A stretch of DNA of 64,000 nucleotides, from positions 1 to 64,000 of the IMG/VR virus record IMGVR_UViG_3300042559_000515; one strand, 5' to 3'. Numbering within the stretch: the stretch's first letter is position 1; each line of letters opens with the position of its first letter. Position numbers and translations under genes: made by a program. This document shows, piece after piece, positions 30,965-39,417 of this stretch. The notes below the pieces were generated by a model that saw nothing but the letters and a program-made list of their open reading frames with translations, had not been told where the DNA came from and did not search any database. The stretch comes from a virus.

Positions 30965-31132
30965 CTACTCGTCCCCGCCCTTTGCGATACCTGAAACAAC
31001 ATGTACAACTAGGGCTATGCCACTAATCCACAGACCATAGGTACGAACCTGTCCAGACAAAGTAATTAGAACTAATGCGGTTCCAGCAAGCGTCCACGCT
31101 AAACCTTGCAATTCTTCAAAAAATCTTTTCAC
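30965..31132 (-). CDS. Small holin-like membrane protein
   Basis: A 55-codon frame with a GTG start that shares one base with the upstream stop (TAGTG). Two hydrophobic segments lie at about residues 12-26 and 33-50 ('WISGIALVVHVV'), separated by a short basic turn, with charged ends (MKRFFEEL and KGGDE). This is the layout of small class-II holins. Coupled to the secreted protein gene. Confidence 0.55.
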   Translation of the reverse strand: MKRFFEELQGLAWTLAGTALVLITLSGQVRTYGLWISGIALVVHVVSGIAKGGDE

Positions 31133-32583
31133 TATGGCCTCCTACGGGAATCTGACTGGGGACCGCTGGAAGACGAAGAAGATACAGAAACTACTGGTGC
31201 CATAAATAATACACCAGTTGCGGCTACTAGGACCTTGCGCTGTCCGACATTGATGTTTGAACCAATCGGTACATAACTATTAAACTTATTGTCAAACACA
31301 TTGATGCTTTCTTCAAATTCGGCTCTGACTTCCTCTGAAGCGCCCTGAACGGCTTCCACCAGTTGTTCTGCTTCTGCGTCAGACAAATCTGACACTTCCA
31401 CAGCATCAAAGATTTCTGCGGCTTGCTCTGCGGTCACCGATTGGATGACATCAGGGTTTGTAGCCAGTTCTTCAGCCTCAGCCGCACTAACGCCTTCTTC
31501 AATGATGTTGTCCACAGCGGCTTGAATCTCTTCTTGTGGAAGGTCAGCAATAGCACCCAAAAGAGCCAAAACTTCTGTGTCAACTACTTGCTCAGGGTCT
31601 GGTTCAGGGGCTATAGTTGTGGTTGATGGAATTTCTAATGTGGTTGTTGTTTCTGGCACTGTTGTCGTTGTGGTTGTGGTTGGAGCCATCGTCACAACTG
31701 GTGGCACCGTTGTTGAAGAAGAAGTTGTGGTCGTTGAAGAAGTGGTGGTGGTCAACTCGGTTGTCGTGGTGGTTGGCGGCACAGTGGTTGAAGGTGCAAC
31801 TGTGGTTGTACTCGTTGAAGTCGTGGTTGTACTCGTTGAAGTCGTAGTTGTTGGTACTGGTAAAGTTAAACCTGACACCTCATTACTCCACCCCGAATAA
31901 ACGGTAATAGAATCGTTATCAGCACGAACTTTAAACTGGTATTCGGTATTCGGTGTTAGGTCTTCAACAACTGCGGATGTCTGTATTGACGAAATTGCCC
32001 ATCCAGTACGCCAGTTGTCATTTGAGAAAAAAACAGCGTATCTCTCTACCTGAGCATTAGATTGTTCTGGGGCATCCCATGATAAGTAAACCTTATTTTG
32101 GTTTGTAGATGTGACAATTAAATTCTGTGGGGCGTTTAAATACGGGGCAATTGTCGTTGTGGTGGTGCTAGTCGTTGTCGTAGTTGGCTGTTCTGGCACT
32201 TCACTAGGTACAGAGTTAGTTTCTAGTGTGTAAGAAGTGCCATACCACCTATTGGGGTCACCGCAACAAACTCCTGTGCGGAGACGGTATGTACCACTTG
32301 TTTGCACATCATAAGAAATAAATGAATCTAACCCGTAGTAGTCATCATTTGAAGACAAAACAGTGTTATTACTGTCATACAGCCAAAACATACTGTCAAT
32401 ACCGTATTGCTGGGCATTTGCCCGCACAGTAAAGGTAGTACCAGACTCCAACTCAAAGTAGAAGTCGTTGGCACCAGAGGTGGTTAAAGTTTCGGCTTTA
32501 GCGGGAGAAGACGGATAGAACCCCAGCATTGTGAGCGTAAGCCACAAAAAACAACTTGTAATCCGCAAACGGGATTTAAGCAT
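31132..32583 (-). CDS. Secreted, membrane-anchored protein with PPC-like and FN3 domains
   Basis: A 483-residue protein with a signal peptide (residues 1-31, hydrophobic core and an AKA cleavage site). Domain order: a pre-peptidase-C-like beta domain (about 35-125, with a Cys-Cys motif), a fibronectin III domain (150-245), a long Thr-rich linker (TTTTS repeats, 250-330), a helical acidic region (340-440), and a C-terminal hydrophobic segment (about 450-465) before a Ser-rich end. It resembles a host surface protein rather than a virion protein. Possible roles are surface masking or adhesion; acquisition from a host is possible. Confidence 0.7.
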   Translation of the reverse strand: MLKSRLRITSCFLWLTLTMLGFYPSSPAKAETLTTSGANDFYFELESGTTFTVRANAQQYGIDSMFWLYDSNNTVLSSNDDYYGLDSFISYDVQTSGTYRLRTGVCCGDPNRWYGTSYTLETNSVPSEVPEQPTTTTTSTTTTTIAPYLNAPQNLIVTSTNQNKVYLSWDAPEQSNAQVERYAVFFSNDNWRTGWAISSIQTSAVVEDLTPNTEYQFKVRADNDSITVYSGWSNEVSGLTLPVPTTTTSTSTTTTSTSTTTVAPSTTVPPTTTTTELTTTTSSTTTTSSSTTVPPVVTMAPTTTTTTTVPETTTTLEIPSTTTIAPEPDPEQVVDTEVLALLGAIADLPQEEIQAAVDNIIEEGVSAAEAEELATNPDVIQSVTAEQAAEIFDAVEVSDLSDAEAEQLVEAVQGASEEVRAEFEESINVFDNKFNSYVPIGSNINVGQRKVLVAATGVLFMAPVVSVSSSSSSGPQSDSRRRP

Positions 32584-32693
32584 TAAGATAGTTTACCAGA
32601 GACACGAAGAGGGACCGCCCTCAAGCAGTCCCCCTCGGTGGGTAAAGACCTCATGAATAATTATACACAACTGTGCATAATTATGTGGATAAC
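32584..32693 (-). promoter_or_regulatory. Leader with three DnaA-box-like 9-mers
   Basis: Within 32 bases lie TTATACACA (32661-32669), TGTGCATAA (32672-32680) and TGTGGATAA (32684-32692, an exact reverse complement of the consensus TTATCCACA). The second and third lie on the minus strand, the first on the plus strand. The segment is AT-rich with a TATAAT on the minus strand at 32659-32664. Downstream on the minus strand is an 8-bp hairpin (GGGACTGC/GCGGTCCC). Candidate replication origin or DnaA-controlled promoter for the secreted protein gene. Confidence 0.5.
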
Positions 32694-32924
32694 CTAGAGA
32701 ACTAGGCTAGGTGAACCACCACCATACATTCCATAATGCATAGCGAATGCAATTCTGTCTTCTTTCCAACCCAGCAAAAGAAGTGTCTTAATAGCGTCTG
32801 CTCTAGATGAAACAGTTGCAACGATGTGCTTTTTCATAAGAGACGCCGCTTCTTCGGGGGTAACAGCGTCATCTGCTCCAGGTGAGTAATAAAGATGTGG
32901 TCTAATCACATGTACCGTTGACAT
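32694..32924 (-). CDS. Unrecognised 76-residue protein
   Basis: A small helical protein starting MSTVHVIRPHLYYSPGADDA with an acidic helix 'TPEEAASLMKKHIVATVSSR' and an aromatic end ('HYGMYGGG'). It overlaps the ParB-fold gene by one base (TAATG type). Function unknown. Confidence 0.5.
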   Translation of the reverse strand: MSTVHVIRPHLYYSPGADDAVTPEEAASLMKKHIVATVSSRADAIKTLLLLGWKEDRIAFAMHYGMYGGGSPSLVL

Positions 32925-33565
32925 TAATAATCTCCTACTACGAATTTTGCTCTAAGTGGTTCGCCTTTTATGAGGGCGGCAGTTGCTCGGTGATGTCCAC
33001 CAAGCAGTCGCAGTTCCCCTGTGTGTGGATGAATATACACGAAGGGTGTTTGATTCCCAACATCCTCATGGTCAGCATGGAGGTCTCCATGTTGTCCGTG
33101 CTCTAAATAGTGTAGAACTCCACTAGAAGTAACGGAAGGCTGACTCCCGCTGAGAAATCGTGGGTCAAATTCACGAAGGTTATCTACTGATGGCTTGTCA
33201 TGAATTACCCTACTTACCAACGAAGGGTCATAACTAAATCCGCCCTTATTTTTGGTTGATTGACTCCAGGGGATACCAGTTTTAAGACTGGCGGGTTGAC
33301 CTTCTCGTACCCATGGGCTTTCTTCATAGTCAGGATTACGCCTACGAGAGTAATCAAGTTCTGCTGGTGAAGTAGGTTTACCTTGACCAAACAAAGGGTA
33401 AATGCTTTTTGACCCAAATAAGTTTTCTAGGCGCTTTGCGTAGTTTGCCTGATGATATGGGTGGCTCAGGTAAGCCATGTCAATGTATTCACCAAGTTGT
33501 GTTTCACTAAGCCTGTTGGTTGACATGGGCGTAACCTTATCCCTTAGTAAATACTTTCGCAACAT
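32924..33565 (-). CDS. ParB/sulfiredoxin-fold protein
   Basis: A 213-residue protein; an alternative start is MSTNRL at 33526. The C-terminal half has the ParB-fold signature: 'HPHTGELRLLGGHHRATAAL' with the GGHHR loop that binds a nucleotide or phosphate in ParB/Srx-like proteins. The N-terminus has 'LSETQLGEYIDMAYL'. It opens a block of four ParB-fold proteins with short divergent N-termini. The biochemical role is unknown. Confidence 0.65.
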   Translation of the reverse strand: MLRKYLLRDKVTPMSTNRLSETQLGEYIDMAYLSHPYHQANYAKRLENLFGSKSIYPLFGQGKPTSPAELDYSRRRNPDYEESPWVREGQPASLKTGIPWSQSTKNKGGFSYDPSLVSRVIHDKPSVDNLREFDPRFLSGSQPSVTSSGVLHYLEHGQHGDLHADHEDVGNQTPFVYIHPHTGELRLLGGHHRATAALIKGEPLRAKFVVGDY

Positions 33566-33577
33566 TAGAGGTGTTCA

Positions 33578-33703
33578 TCAATAAACTCCCTCGCAACAAG
33601 CATCCCTAGCGCCGCAAGATTCGCACTTATAATGAGCGTGTTCAGGACGCATTTTGCCCCCACACCAAACACATTGAGTAGAGCAGTCTTTGGCATCACT
33701 CAT
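33578..33703 (-). CDS. Tiny zinc-ribbon protein
   Basis: A 41-codon frame with two Cys pairs (CVWCGGKM and CESCG) and one more pair near the end, arranged as a treble-clef-like zinc ribbon. Its ATG overlaps the stop of the upstream frame and its stop lies 15 bases before the next start. Likely a real small zinc protein with unknown role. Confidence 0.6.
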   Translation of the reverse strand: MSDAKDCSTQCVWCGGKMRPEHAHYKCESCGARDACCEGVY

Positions 33704-33855
33704 GACACCACGAGGATGATGTCCCAGGAACTAGCCTCAATCTGGATAGCCTTTGACAATACTATGTTCTTATAACCACTAGCCTTGGCAAGGTTTGTTG
33801 CAATCTTGATGGCGTCACTGATTAAAACCGTGTGCACAGGATAGGTTACAAACAT
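33700..33855 (-). CDS. Tiny unrecognised protein
   Basis: A 51-codon frame starting MFVTYPVHTVLISDAIKIAT. The middle is amphipathic and the end is hydrophobic ('WDIILVV'). It overlaps the zinc-ribbon start by four bases (TCATGAG), so it is probably translated with it. Function unknown. Confidence 0.45.
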   Translation of the reverse strand: MFVTYPVHTVLISDAIKIATNLAKASGYKNIVLSKAIQIEASSWDIILVVS

Positions 33856-33869
33856 AATTTAAAAAAAAA

Positions 33870-34133
33870 TTATTGCTCTGTGCGTGAGATGCCAGAGTCA
33901 GACGCAAGCAACTGTCCTGACCACTCGTTGGCGTTACAGTCTTGACAATTGTCTAAATCTTTACAATTACAGCGTGATGTAATTGCATTGATAAATGCCG
34001 CCTGATTGCGCTGTCCTCGTGAAAGGAAGCCACCGCCACCTCCGAGGTTAATACCCTCAATTGCAGGTCGTTCCATTTCGCTACGGCTTGGTGTATCTGG
34101 ACCGCTACCCATGCCTGATTTTTTCTTTGCCAT
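33870..34133 (-). CDS. Unrecognised protein with Cys-rich middle
   Basis: An 87-residue protein with a Gly-rich start and a Cys cluster at about 56-70 ('RCNCKDLDNCQDCNA'). The Gly stretch (GGGGG) is near residues 30-35. It may bind zinc. It precedes the next ParB-fold gene by 33 bases. Confidence 0.5.
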   Translation of the reverse strand: MAKKKSGMGSGPDTPSRSEMERPAIEGINLGGGGGFLSRGQRNQAAFINAITSRCNCKDLDNCQDCNANEWSGQLLASDSGISRTEQ

Positions 34134-34166
34134 ACAGAAATTATACCTTAATAGCCAATGGGGGGT

Positions 34167-34568
34167 TTATGACCCTTTTCTAGGGTCAATACCTAAGTTG
34201 AATAAGTGCTTACTGTCATCCCCATACTCAATAGGGATAAACATGTCAGGGTTGATGCTAAATGCCGAAGCGACTCGGTGGTGACCATCAGAGATAACTG
34301 TTTCATCATTCTCTCGGCTGAAGAACTCAATATTGACAGGGTTTTGGACACCCTTTTCTTTGATTGAATCATGGAGGTTAAGGTTGTCATACATTTTTGC
34401 GTAAGAAATAGGGTCCATAGACTCTTCAAGTTTTTCATTTAACAATTCTGGATTTTGTGACATAGGACGCCACTCTTCCAAATCATCACCTGCTGGCATG
34501 TCCATTAACTCACGGGCAGTCATAAATAACTTGAGTTGTTTTGGATTGAGGTGATTTTTAGCCGCCAT
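34167..34568 (-). CDS. ParB-fold protein with an N-terminal QLKLF motif
   Basis: A 133-residue protein. Residues 7-20 carry 'LNPKQLKLFMTARELM', a motif repeated in other genes of the block. The ParB-fold core is 'VISDGHHRVASAFSIN' near residue 95, with a DGHHR loop. The ATG is one base from the end of the upstream paralogue. The N-terminal QLKLF matches a sliding-clamp-binding type pentapeptide, but that function is untested. Confidence 0.65.
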   Translation of the reverse strand: MAAKNHLNPKQLKLFMTARELMDMPAGDDLEEWRPMSQNPELLNEKLEESMDPISYAKMYDNLNLHDSIKEKGVQNPVNIEFFSRENDETVISDGHHRVASAFSINPDMFIPIEYGDDSKHLFNLGIDPRKGS

Positions 34569-35419
34569 TAGTAATCCTCTAAACCAGGAAGTTTGGGTTG
34601 TGAATTATTATTTGGCAAATCTTCTTGAGAAAATTGAGTAGACATCTTAGAACGGCGATTTCTTCTAAGTTCGTCCCTTAGTGCGCTTCTTGCCACACGC
34701 ACATCTTCATGTGATACCTCACCACGAAGGTAAATGCCCATGTGCTTTTCTTCAAAAGGTGTGACAATCTTTGGCTCAAACATAGTTGTGTTTACTTGTT
34801 CACTTCCAGGATTGTCTTCATTAGGTTGAATTAATCCACGCTCTACAGCGTGCTTAGCAATACGACTGCTATGAGGGGACAAGTTTGCTGAGGGGATAAT
34901 GTCAGAGTTTAAGTGGTCTTGCTTAATGATTGACATCAATGTTGGAAAAGTGTGTGTTGCATGCTTATCAAAGTACGCATTAGAAATTTCTAGAGTACCC
35001 CTCTGTTCCCCAAACAGTTTCCCAGTATTAACCATAGGGTGATTTTTAATAACCTCTACTGCCCTACTAAAACCCTCTGGGTCTGTCCTATGTGTAGCCT
35101 CGTCATTGATGACGCTACTGATGGAAGAAACATCTTCTTCAGACATGTTGGGGTCATTGAAGTCACTGAGGTGTTTGATTAGTTCATGAGAGACACCAGT
35201 GGCTCTACTTAGGTGACGGGTAGGTGCGTACTTACCCCGTTCGTTTCCATTGTCCCAGATAGGTCCGTTAAAACCTGGGTTATGGATTACGCCTACTTCA
35301 CCCCAAGCGTGGCCTGCAAGAGCACCGCTTCCAACTAAAGCGTCACTGTCAGTTGCAACAGCACGGTAACTCTTCCAACCTGCACCAAAGTTACCGTCTC
35401 CCCTAAAGTACCTACCCAT
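34568..35419 (-). CDS. Paralogue A of an unrecognised 280-residue family
   Basis: A 283-residue protein. It shares with three relatives a central block 'IIPSANLSPHSSRIAKHAVERGL' followed by an 'NP' and an 'E..NT' element, plus a C-terminal tail 'QPKLPGLEDY'. It is the most divergent of the four: its N-terminus differs ('GWKSYRAVATDSDALV'). The gene follows a holin-like gene and precedes a ParB-fold gene. No enzyme motif seen. Confidence 0.55.
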   Translation of the reverse strand: MGRYFRGDGNFGAGWKSYRAVATDSDALVGSGALAGHAWGEVGVIHNPGFNGPIWDNGNERGKYAPTRHLSRATGVSHELIKHLSDFNDPNMSEEDVSSISSVINDEATHRTDPEGFSRAVEVIKNHPMVNTGKLFGEQRGTLEISNAYFDKHATHTFPTLMSIIKQDHLNSDIIPSANLSPHSSRIAKHAVERGLIQPNEDNPGSEQVNTTMFEPKIVTPFEEKHMGIYLRGEVSHEDVRVARSALRDELRRNRRSKMSTQFSQEDLPNNNSQPKLPGLEDY

Positions 35420-35649
35420 TACTTAGACTTCTTATCTACTTTATTAAAGACATCGTTGATTTCGTCAACGGTAAGTTTTCCATCATCCATGAAGGCACGA
35501 GCAAGACCTTCAACTACAAATGAGACACCGCCAATACCTGCCATCAGTACGGCTTTCCATAGTGGAATACCAGCAATAGCGCCTGCGCCAACAACGGAAA
35601 GACCAGTGGCTGCAAAAGTGGCAAGAATACGGAGAAGAATCTGTTTCAC
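35419..35649 (-). CDS. Holin-like membrane protein
   Basis: A 76-residue protein with a GTG start. Two hydrophobic segments (about 4-24 and 30-48, 'AVLMAGIGGVSFVV') are joined by a short turn, followed by 'DGKLTVDEINDVFNKVDKKSK', a charged tail with an EF-hand-like spacing of acidic residues. The shape fits r1t-type phage holins. It sits in the accessory block, so a role in lysis is likely but not certain. Confidence 0.6.
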   Translation of the reverse strand: MKQILLRILATFAATGLSVVGAGAIAGIPLWKAVLMAGIGGVSFVVEGLARAFMDDGKLTVDEINDVFNKVDKKSK

Positions 35650-35664
35650 AGACTCTATTTTACA

Positions 35665-35838
35665 CTAACCGCCGTTGCGGTAAAAGCCACGACCAACAAG
35701 GTTGACCGATGGGGTGCCGAAGACCTTTTTCATCTGTTCTTGGCACTCTGGGCAGATAACTACTGGCTCTTCGGCATGAATTGACCGACTCTCCTCGTGG
35801 GAGTGGTCATTTGAGCATTTGTACTGATATGTAGCCAT
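35665..35838 (-). CDS. FmdB-like zinc-ribbon protein
   Basis: A 57-codon frame beginning MATYQYKCSNDHSHEES, with one Cys at the start and a CPECQ pair (residues about 30-33), then 'VNLVGRGFYRNGG'. This is the layout of FmdB-type zinc-ribbon proteins, in which 'GxGFY' closes the domain. Cysteine spacing differs from the canonical form because the first Cys pair is reduced to a Cys-x8-His. Probably regulatory or binding. Confidence 0.65.
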   Translation of the reverse strand: MATYQYKCSNDHSHEESRSIHAEEPVVICPECQEQMKKVFGTPSVNLVGRGFYRNGG

Positions 35839-36021
35839 TTAGTCGTCTTCAAATTTATTTTTCTGGAACAGGTACGCAGGGTAGGAATCCATAAAGTCAT
35901 CCGTCTCGTTTTCACGGCGCTCACGAAGAATCTGTTTCTGCTTGCGCTTTTTGTGCTCATTGTCAAACTGTGGACTTAATTTCTTTTGACGAAATTCGTT
36001 GAGGTCTACTACATCACCCAT
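35839..36021 (-). CDS. Small charged protein
   Basis: A 60-residue protein: 'MGDVVDLNEFRQKKLSPQF', then a Lys/Arg/Glu helix, then acidic residues. It abuts the FmdB-like gene. Very charged, no fold recognised. Confidence 0.45.
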   Translation of the reverse strand: MGDVVDLNEFRQKKLSPQFDNEHKKRKQKQILRERRENETDDFMDSYPAYLFQKNKFEDD

Positions 36022-36035
36022 ATGTTCTTATTCTA

Positions 36036-36440
36036 TCAATAAGTGTCGTAGTGGTAGTCTGAGTCGTCAAAGTGTGGCAAATCCACTTTATGGTCTGCCT
36101 GTGTTTGGTAGTCATAGTAATTAGCATAACCAGGACCGACTTCATAATTTACAGGAATGAACTGGTCTGGGTTCAAACGATGTTGTGCGGCAATACGGTG
36201 GTGCCCGCCAACAATATACTGGTCCTTAGGGTGTAGAGAAACAGGAATCTGTACACCTGTCTCCTTGATGCTGTCCATCAAACCATTTTGTTCCGCTTCA
36301 TCAGCCTTGCGTTCCCACAGTTCATCTGTGGATTCACCAGGAAGGTAGTCACCGTCAATTGGTTCAAAATCTTTGACGATTTCTCGTGCAGTCATAAACA
36401 GTTTTAACTGATTTGGATTTTCTTGTTTTTTCCGAGCCAT
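36036..36440 (-). CDS. ParB-fold protein with an N-terminal QLKLF motif
   Basis: A 134-residue protein. It starts with 'NPNQLKLFMTAREIVKDFEP' and has a 'YIVGGHHRIAAQHRLN' ParB-fold loop near residue 77. The C-terminus is Tyr/Asp/His-rich ('YANYYDYQ', 'DSDYHYDTY'). It overlaps the ATG of the downstream side by one base with paralogue B. Compare the ParB-fold gene at 34167. Confidence 0.65.
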   Translation of the reverse strand: MARKKQENPNQLKLFMTAREIVKDFEPIDGDYLPGESTDELWERKADEAEQNGLMDSIKETGVQIPVSLHPKDQYIVGGHHRIAAQHRLNPDQFIPVNYEVGPGYANYYDYQTQADHKVDLPHFDDSDYHYDTY

Positions 36441-37267
36441 TACACGAATCCTTCCATTCCAGGCAAAAACTGGTCACTCAACCCTTTTCTAGTGACAGGA
36501 GTAGTGTTTCTAATCTTAGGCTTGCGGAGCATCTCACGAACATCCTGTCGTGCGGCACGCACCATATCAGGGTGAATGGCTTCATCGGGTTGGTCATTAC
36601 CCCACACATTGTTAGCAAACTCACTACCTACAGAACGATTATGTTGTCTGATGGTGTTTGTTACTTCTGCGTTAGGGTTTGCGGGGTCTGTTTCAACTAA
36701 ACCCTTATCTAGTGCTGTTTTAGTCAATTTACTACTATAAGGAGATAACGAACCAGACGCAATTATTTTTTCTGCACCTAAATCACGCTTGGCAAGGGCG
36801 GCAAGGGTAATAGCAGTGTGGGGCATACTTGGGTCCGCAACCATGTTGTCAATTTGTATAGACGATGGTATTCGTTCAAATAGAGTTTCTGGTTGAAAGT
36901 ATTTGTTACCCTCTATGTGTGGCTTCATTGCCTCTTTATCAAAACCCCCACTACGAAGAGCATGTAGTATCTGGTTTGCGGAATCTTCGTGACCAGTCCA
37001 GTCATCTTCTGGAATACTTTCAATTTTGTCCGAAATGTGTCTTAGATAATTATTACTTAAACCTGTCACATTGTATGGGTCACGGTAATTAGTTTTTGCA
37101 CTATTATCAAAAGGGACAACATACTTTGATGGCGAGTGTGACACACTGATACTTGCGTATGGTCGGCGCTTTTCTACACCACTAAGTGTTTCTACCTCAA
37201 ATTCATTACCTACAGCGTTATATGTAGACATGTCTTCTTCATGGTTTTTAAAGTATTCAATTGCCAT
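36440..37267 (-). CDS. Paralogue B of the 280-residue family
   Basis: A 275-residue protein. Shares with paralogues C and D the order: aromatic N-terminus ('YFKNHEEDMSTYNAVG'), 'RPYASISVSHSPSKYVVPF', a central 'HTAITLAALAKRDLGAEKII' block, 'SGSLSPYSSKLTKTALDKGL' and a C-terminal 'KGLSDQFLPGMEGFV'. The conserved end across the family suggests a short functional tail. No catalytic motif recognised. Confidence 0.6.
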   Translation of the reverse strand: MAIEYFKNHEEDMSTYNAVGNEFEVETLSGVEKRRPYASISVSHSPSKYVVPFDNSAKTNYRDPYNVTGLSNNYLRHISDKIESIPEDDWTGHEDSANQILHALRSGGFDKEAMKPHIEGNKYFQPETLFERIPSSIQIDNMVADPSMPHTAITLAALAKRDLGAEKIIASGSLSPYSSKLTKTALDKGLVETDPANPNAEVTNTIRQHNRSVGSEFANNVWGNDQPDEAIHPDMVRAARQDVREMLRKPKIRNTTPVTRKGLSDQFLPGMEGFV

Positions 37268-38100
37268 TAGACAAAACCTTCCATGCCTGGGAGGAACTGG
37301 TCGCTAAGTCCTTTGGCTGTCACTGGCTTGGGATTGCGCTTGCGACCAAGAATCTCACGCACAGCCTCTTTACCTCGGATAACACTTGTATCAGGGATAG
37401 GTGCTCCTTTTTCACGGATAACATCTGCGTATTCACTTGACATGGTGTGACGAAGTTGTCTTTGCTCCTCATAGTCACCAGCGGTGCTTTCTGCGCTTGG
37501 GTTACCTGAATGGGCACTAACGGGTAGCCCACGCTTAATGGCGTTTTGTGTCAGTTTGCTACTGAACTTTGTCAGTGAACTATCTGCCACAAATGGCGCA
37601 CGGTTCCCCTCATCGTAGGCAATACCAAGAAGGTTGATACCTGCGGCATTCATGGAGGGGTCAGAGTACATTCCGTTAATGTATGTCTTTGCAGGTTTTG
37701 ATTCATAAAACAAATGTTCTGGTGTAATGTGGGGGTTGGTGCGTGCCTGCTCCACCGCCCAATCCATTGTCTTACCGTGGCTTGGATATCCTCTAAGAAC
37801 ACCAAGCGCACGCATAGCATCCATTTTTTCAGGGTTATCGGCTATATCTGGTTCGTCAAGTAATGAACGATACCTTTTGGTCAGGTATTCGGGGTGGAGA
37901 CCAGTCTGACCACTGTCATCAGCGTAATTAGGACCTTGTTCATCATCAAAAGTAGGGGTGTACTCTGCAAACTGGTGATATGTACCTACATTTGCATTCG
38001 GCACCGCACCAGTCTCAGGTTTTGGTGTACCTAATGCTCTGTAAAACGACTGAAACCCACCAGGGTAGTGTTGGCGAGATTCAAGAATATATTCAGGCAT
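37267..38100 (-). CDS. Paralogue C of the 280-residue family
   Basis: A 277-residue protein with the family core ('INLLGIAYDEGNRAPFVADS', then 'SLTKFSSKLTQNAIKRGLPV', then 'NPSAESTAGDYEEQRQL') and the identical C-terminal tail 'LSDQFLPGMEGFV'. The N-terminal half differs most. It overlaps both neighbours by one base, so the three genes behave as one translation-coupled set. Confidence 0.6.
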   Translation of the reverse strand: MPEYILESRQHYPGGFQSFYRALGTPKPETGAVPNANVGTYHQFAEYTPTFDDEQGPNYADDSGQTGLHPEYLTKRYRSLLDEPDIADNPEKMDAMRALGVLRGYPSHGKTMDWAVEQARTNPHITPEHLFYESKPAKTYINGMYSDPSMNAAGINLLGIAYDEGNRAPFVADSSLTKFSSKLTQNAIKRGLPVSAHSGNPSAESTAGDYEEQRQLRHTMSSEYADVIREKGAPIPDTSVIRGKEAVREILGRKRNPKPVTAKGLSDQFLPGMEGFV

Positions 38101-38957
38101 CAGACAAAGCCTTCCATACCAGGTAGAAACTGAGCGCTGAGACCCTTCTTTGTGACAGGCGTGTTATTTCGGGCTGGTGTGCCACGCTGACCACGAAGCC
38201 ATCCACGGATGTCATCCCTAGCACCCTTTACTTCTTCTGGAGAAATTGGTGTCTCTGGCTGGTCCATACCCCAAGGGTTATCTTGTCTTTTTACCCTGAT
38301 AGTCCGCTTGCTCTTGTCAATGTCATTTGTAATCTCTGCTTCGGGGTTATCCCGATGTGTTTCAACTGGCAGACCTCTGGTTACAGCATTCCTAACCAAT
38401 TGGCTACTAAATGGAGATAGGTCATCAGATGCAATTATCTTTTCTGCCTTTTGGTCACGCTTTGCAATAGCGGACAAAGTCATGGCTGTGTGAGCCATAC
38501 TTGGGTCAGACACCATATTTGTAATCTCTATAGACGATGGAACCTCTTCAAACAAAGTTTCTGGTTGAAAATGGGGGTTACTCCGCATCTGACCCCGTAC
38601 ATATGCCTTACTGACAGGGTCTGACATGTGCATGATGCCGATGGTGTGCATGGCATCGTCATCATAGCCAGTCCAGTTATCTTCACCTTTTTTTGTAAGT
38701 TTGTCTGCCAGATGACTTACATAATCATCGCTGAGACCAGTGTCTGTGTAGGAGTCACCACCAATATTTGTGTAGGGTACGACAAACCTTCCTGGCCTGT
38801 GCTTTACATTAATTGTTGCAAAAGGTCGCTCTTGTAAGTCACCTGGGTCATCAGGAAGTCCAAAGAATGGGTCAGGCTCTACATCAACAGGCTTTCCTAA
38901 TGCGGTGTAGGAAAAATTACCTTCGTAATCTGTGTTCTTAGAGTAATCAATTGCCAT
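38100..38957 (-). CDS. Paralogue D of the 280-residue family
   Basis: A 285-residue protein closest to paralogue B: 'FSYTALGKPVDVEPD', 'RPFATINVKHRPGRFVVPY', 'FQPETLFEEVPSSIEITNMV', 'HTAMTLSAIAKRDQKAEKII' and 'DDLSPFSSQLVRNAVTRGLP'. It ends 'LSAQFLPGMEGFV'. The 'FQPETLFE' stretch is shared with B. This looks like recent duplication of a family that is common enough in related phages to be kept. Confidence 0.6.
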   Translation of the reverse strand: MAIDYSKNTDYEGNFSYTALGKPVDVEPDPFFGLPDDPGDLQERPFATINVKHRPGRFVVPYTNIGGDSYTDTGLSDDYVSHLADKLTKKGEDNWTGYDDDAMHTIGIMHMSDPVSKAYVRGQMRSNPHFQPETLFEEVPSSIEITNMVSDPSMAHTAMTLSAIAKRDQKAEKIIASDDLSPFSSQLVRNAVTRGLPVETHRDNPEAEITNDIDKSKRTIRVKRQDNPWGMDQPETPISPEEVKGARDDIRGWLRGQRGTPARNNTPVTKKGLSAQFLPGMEGFV

Positions 38958-39358
38958 TACGAGTTCTTTAGACGGCGGTTGACGAAATCTGCCTGCTCTT
39001 GAGGTAAATCAGGTCCAGCGGTTGGTCTACGAGTTGTGACAAGGTTTCCTGACTCATATGCCTTCATAGCAGCGCCCATCAGTGCAGAACCAACGCCTTT
39101 TCCACGGTGCTCTGGCTCAACTTCAAGACTTTCAACTGAGTTTGGTGCAAGAGTGGGGTTCATGGAGTAATAAGCATCACCCGTTCCATGCAGTACCAGA
39201 CGACCCATCACATCTTCGCTTGTGTAACTCCCACCATCATTAGGAAGTGCAGTCAATGTGGTGTACATAGGGTAGCGACCGTCCTCAAAAGGTAGTCGTT
39301 CATCAGAATGCTCTAATGAAATTTGAAACTGATTGAGGTTGAGATGCTTCTTAGCCAT
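38957..39358 (-). CDS. GNAT-type acetyltransferase
   Basis: A 133-residue protein. The acetyl-CoA-binding motif A is 'VESLEVEPEHRGKGVGSALM' near residues 75-94 with R/Q-x-x-G-x-G/A spacing, followed by a helix. It has an N-terminal 'LNLNQF' motif before the catalytic domain. GNATs transfer an acetyl group to an amine; substrate is not readable. It is coupled to paralogue D by one base. Confidence 0.75.
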   Translation of the reverse strand: MAKKHLNLNQFQISLEHSDERLPFEDGRYPMYTTLTALPNDGGSYTSEDVMGRLVLHGTGDAYYSMNPTLAPNSVESLEVEPEHRGKGVGSALMGAAMKAYESGNLVTTRRPTAGPDLPQEQADFVNRRLKNS

Positions 39359-39417
39359 ACACTTAGTTTACTATGGTCAAACGGCGAATTTTTTTACTCC
39401 GTTCAGCGCCCTAGTTG

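Noticed and set aside
31577-31900. Val-rich plus-strand frame opposite the Thr-rich linker
   Set aside because: Complement of the ACT/ACA repeats of the secreted protein gene.
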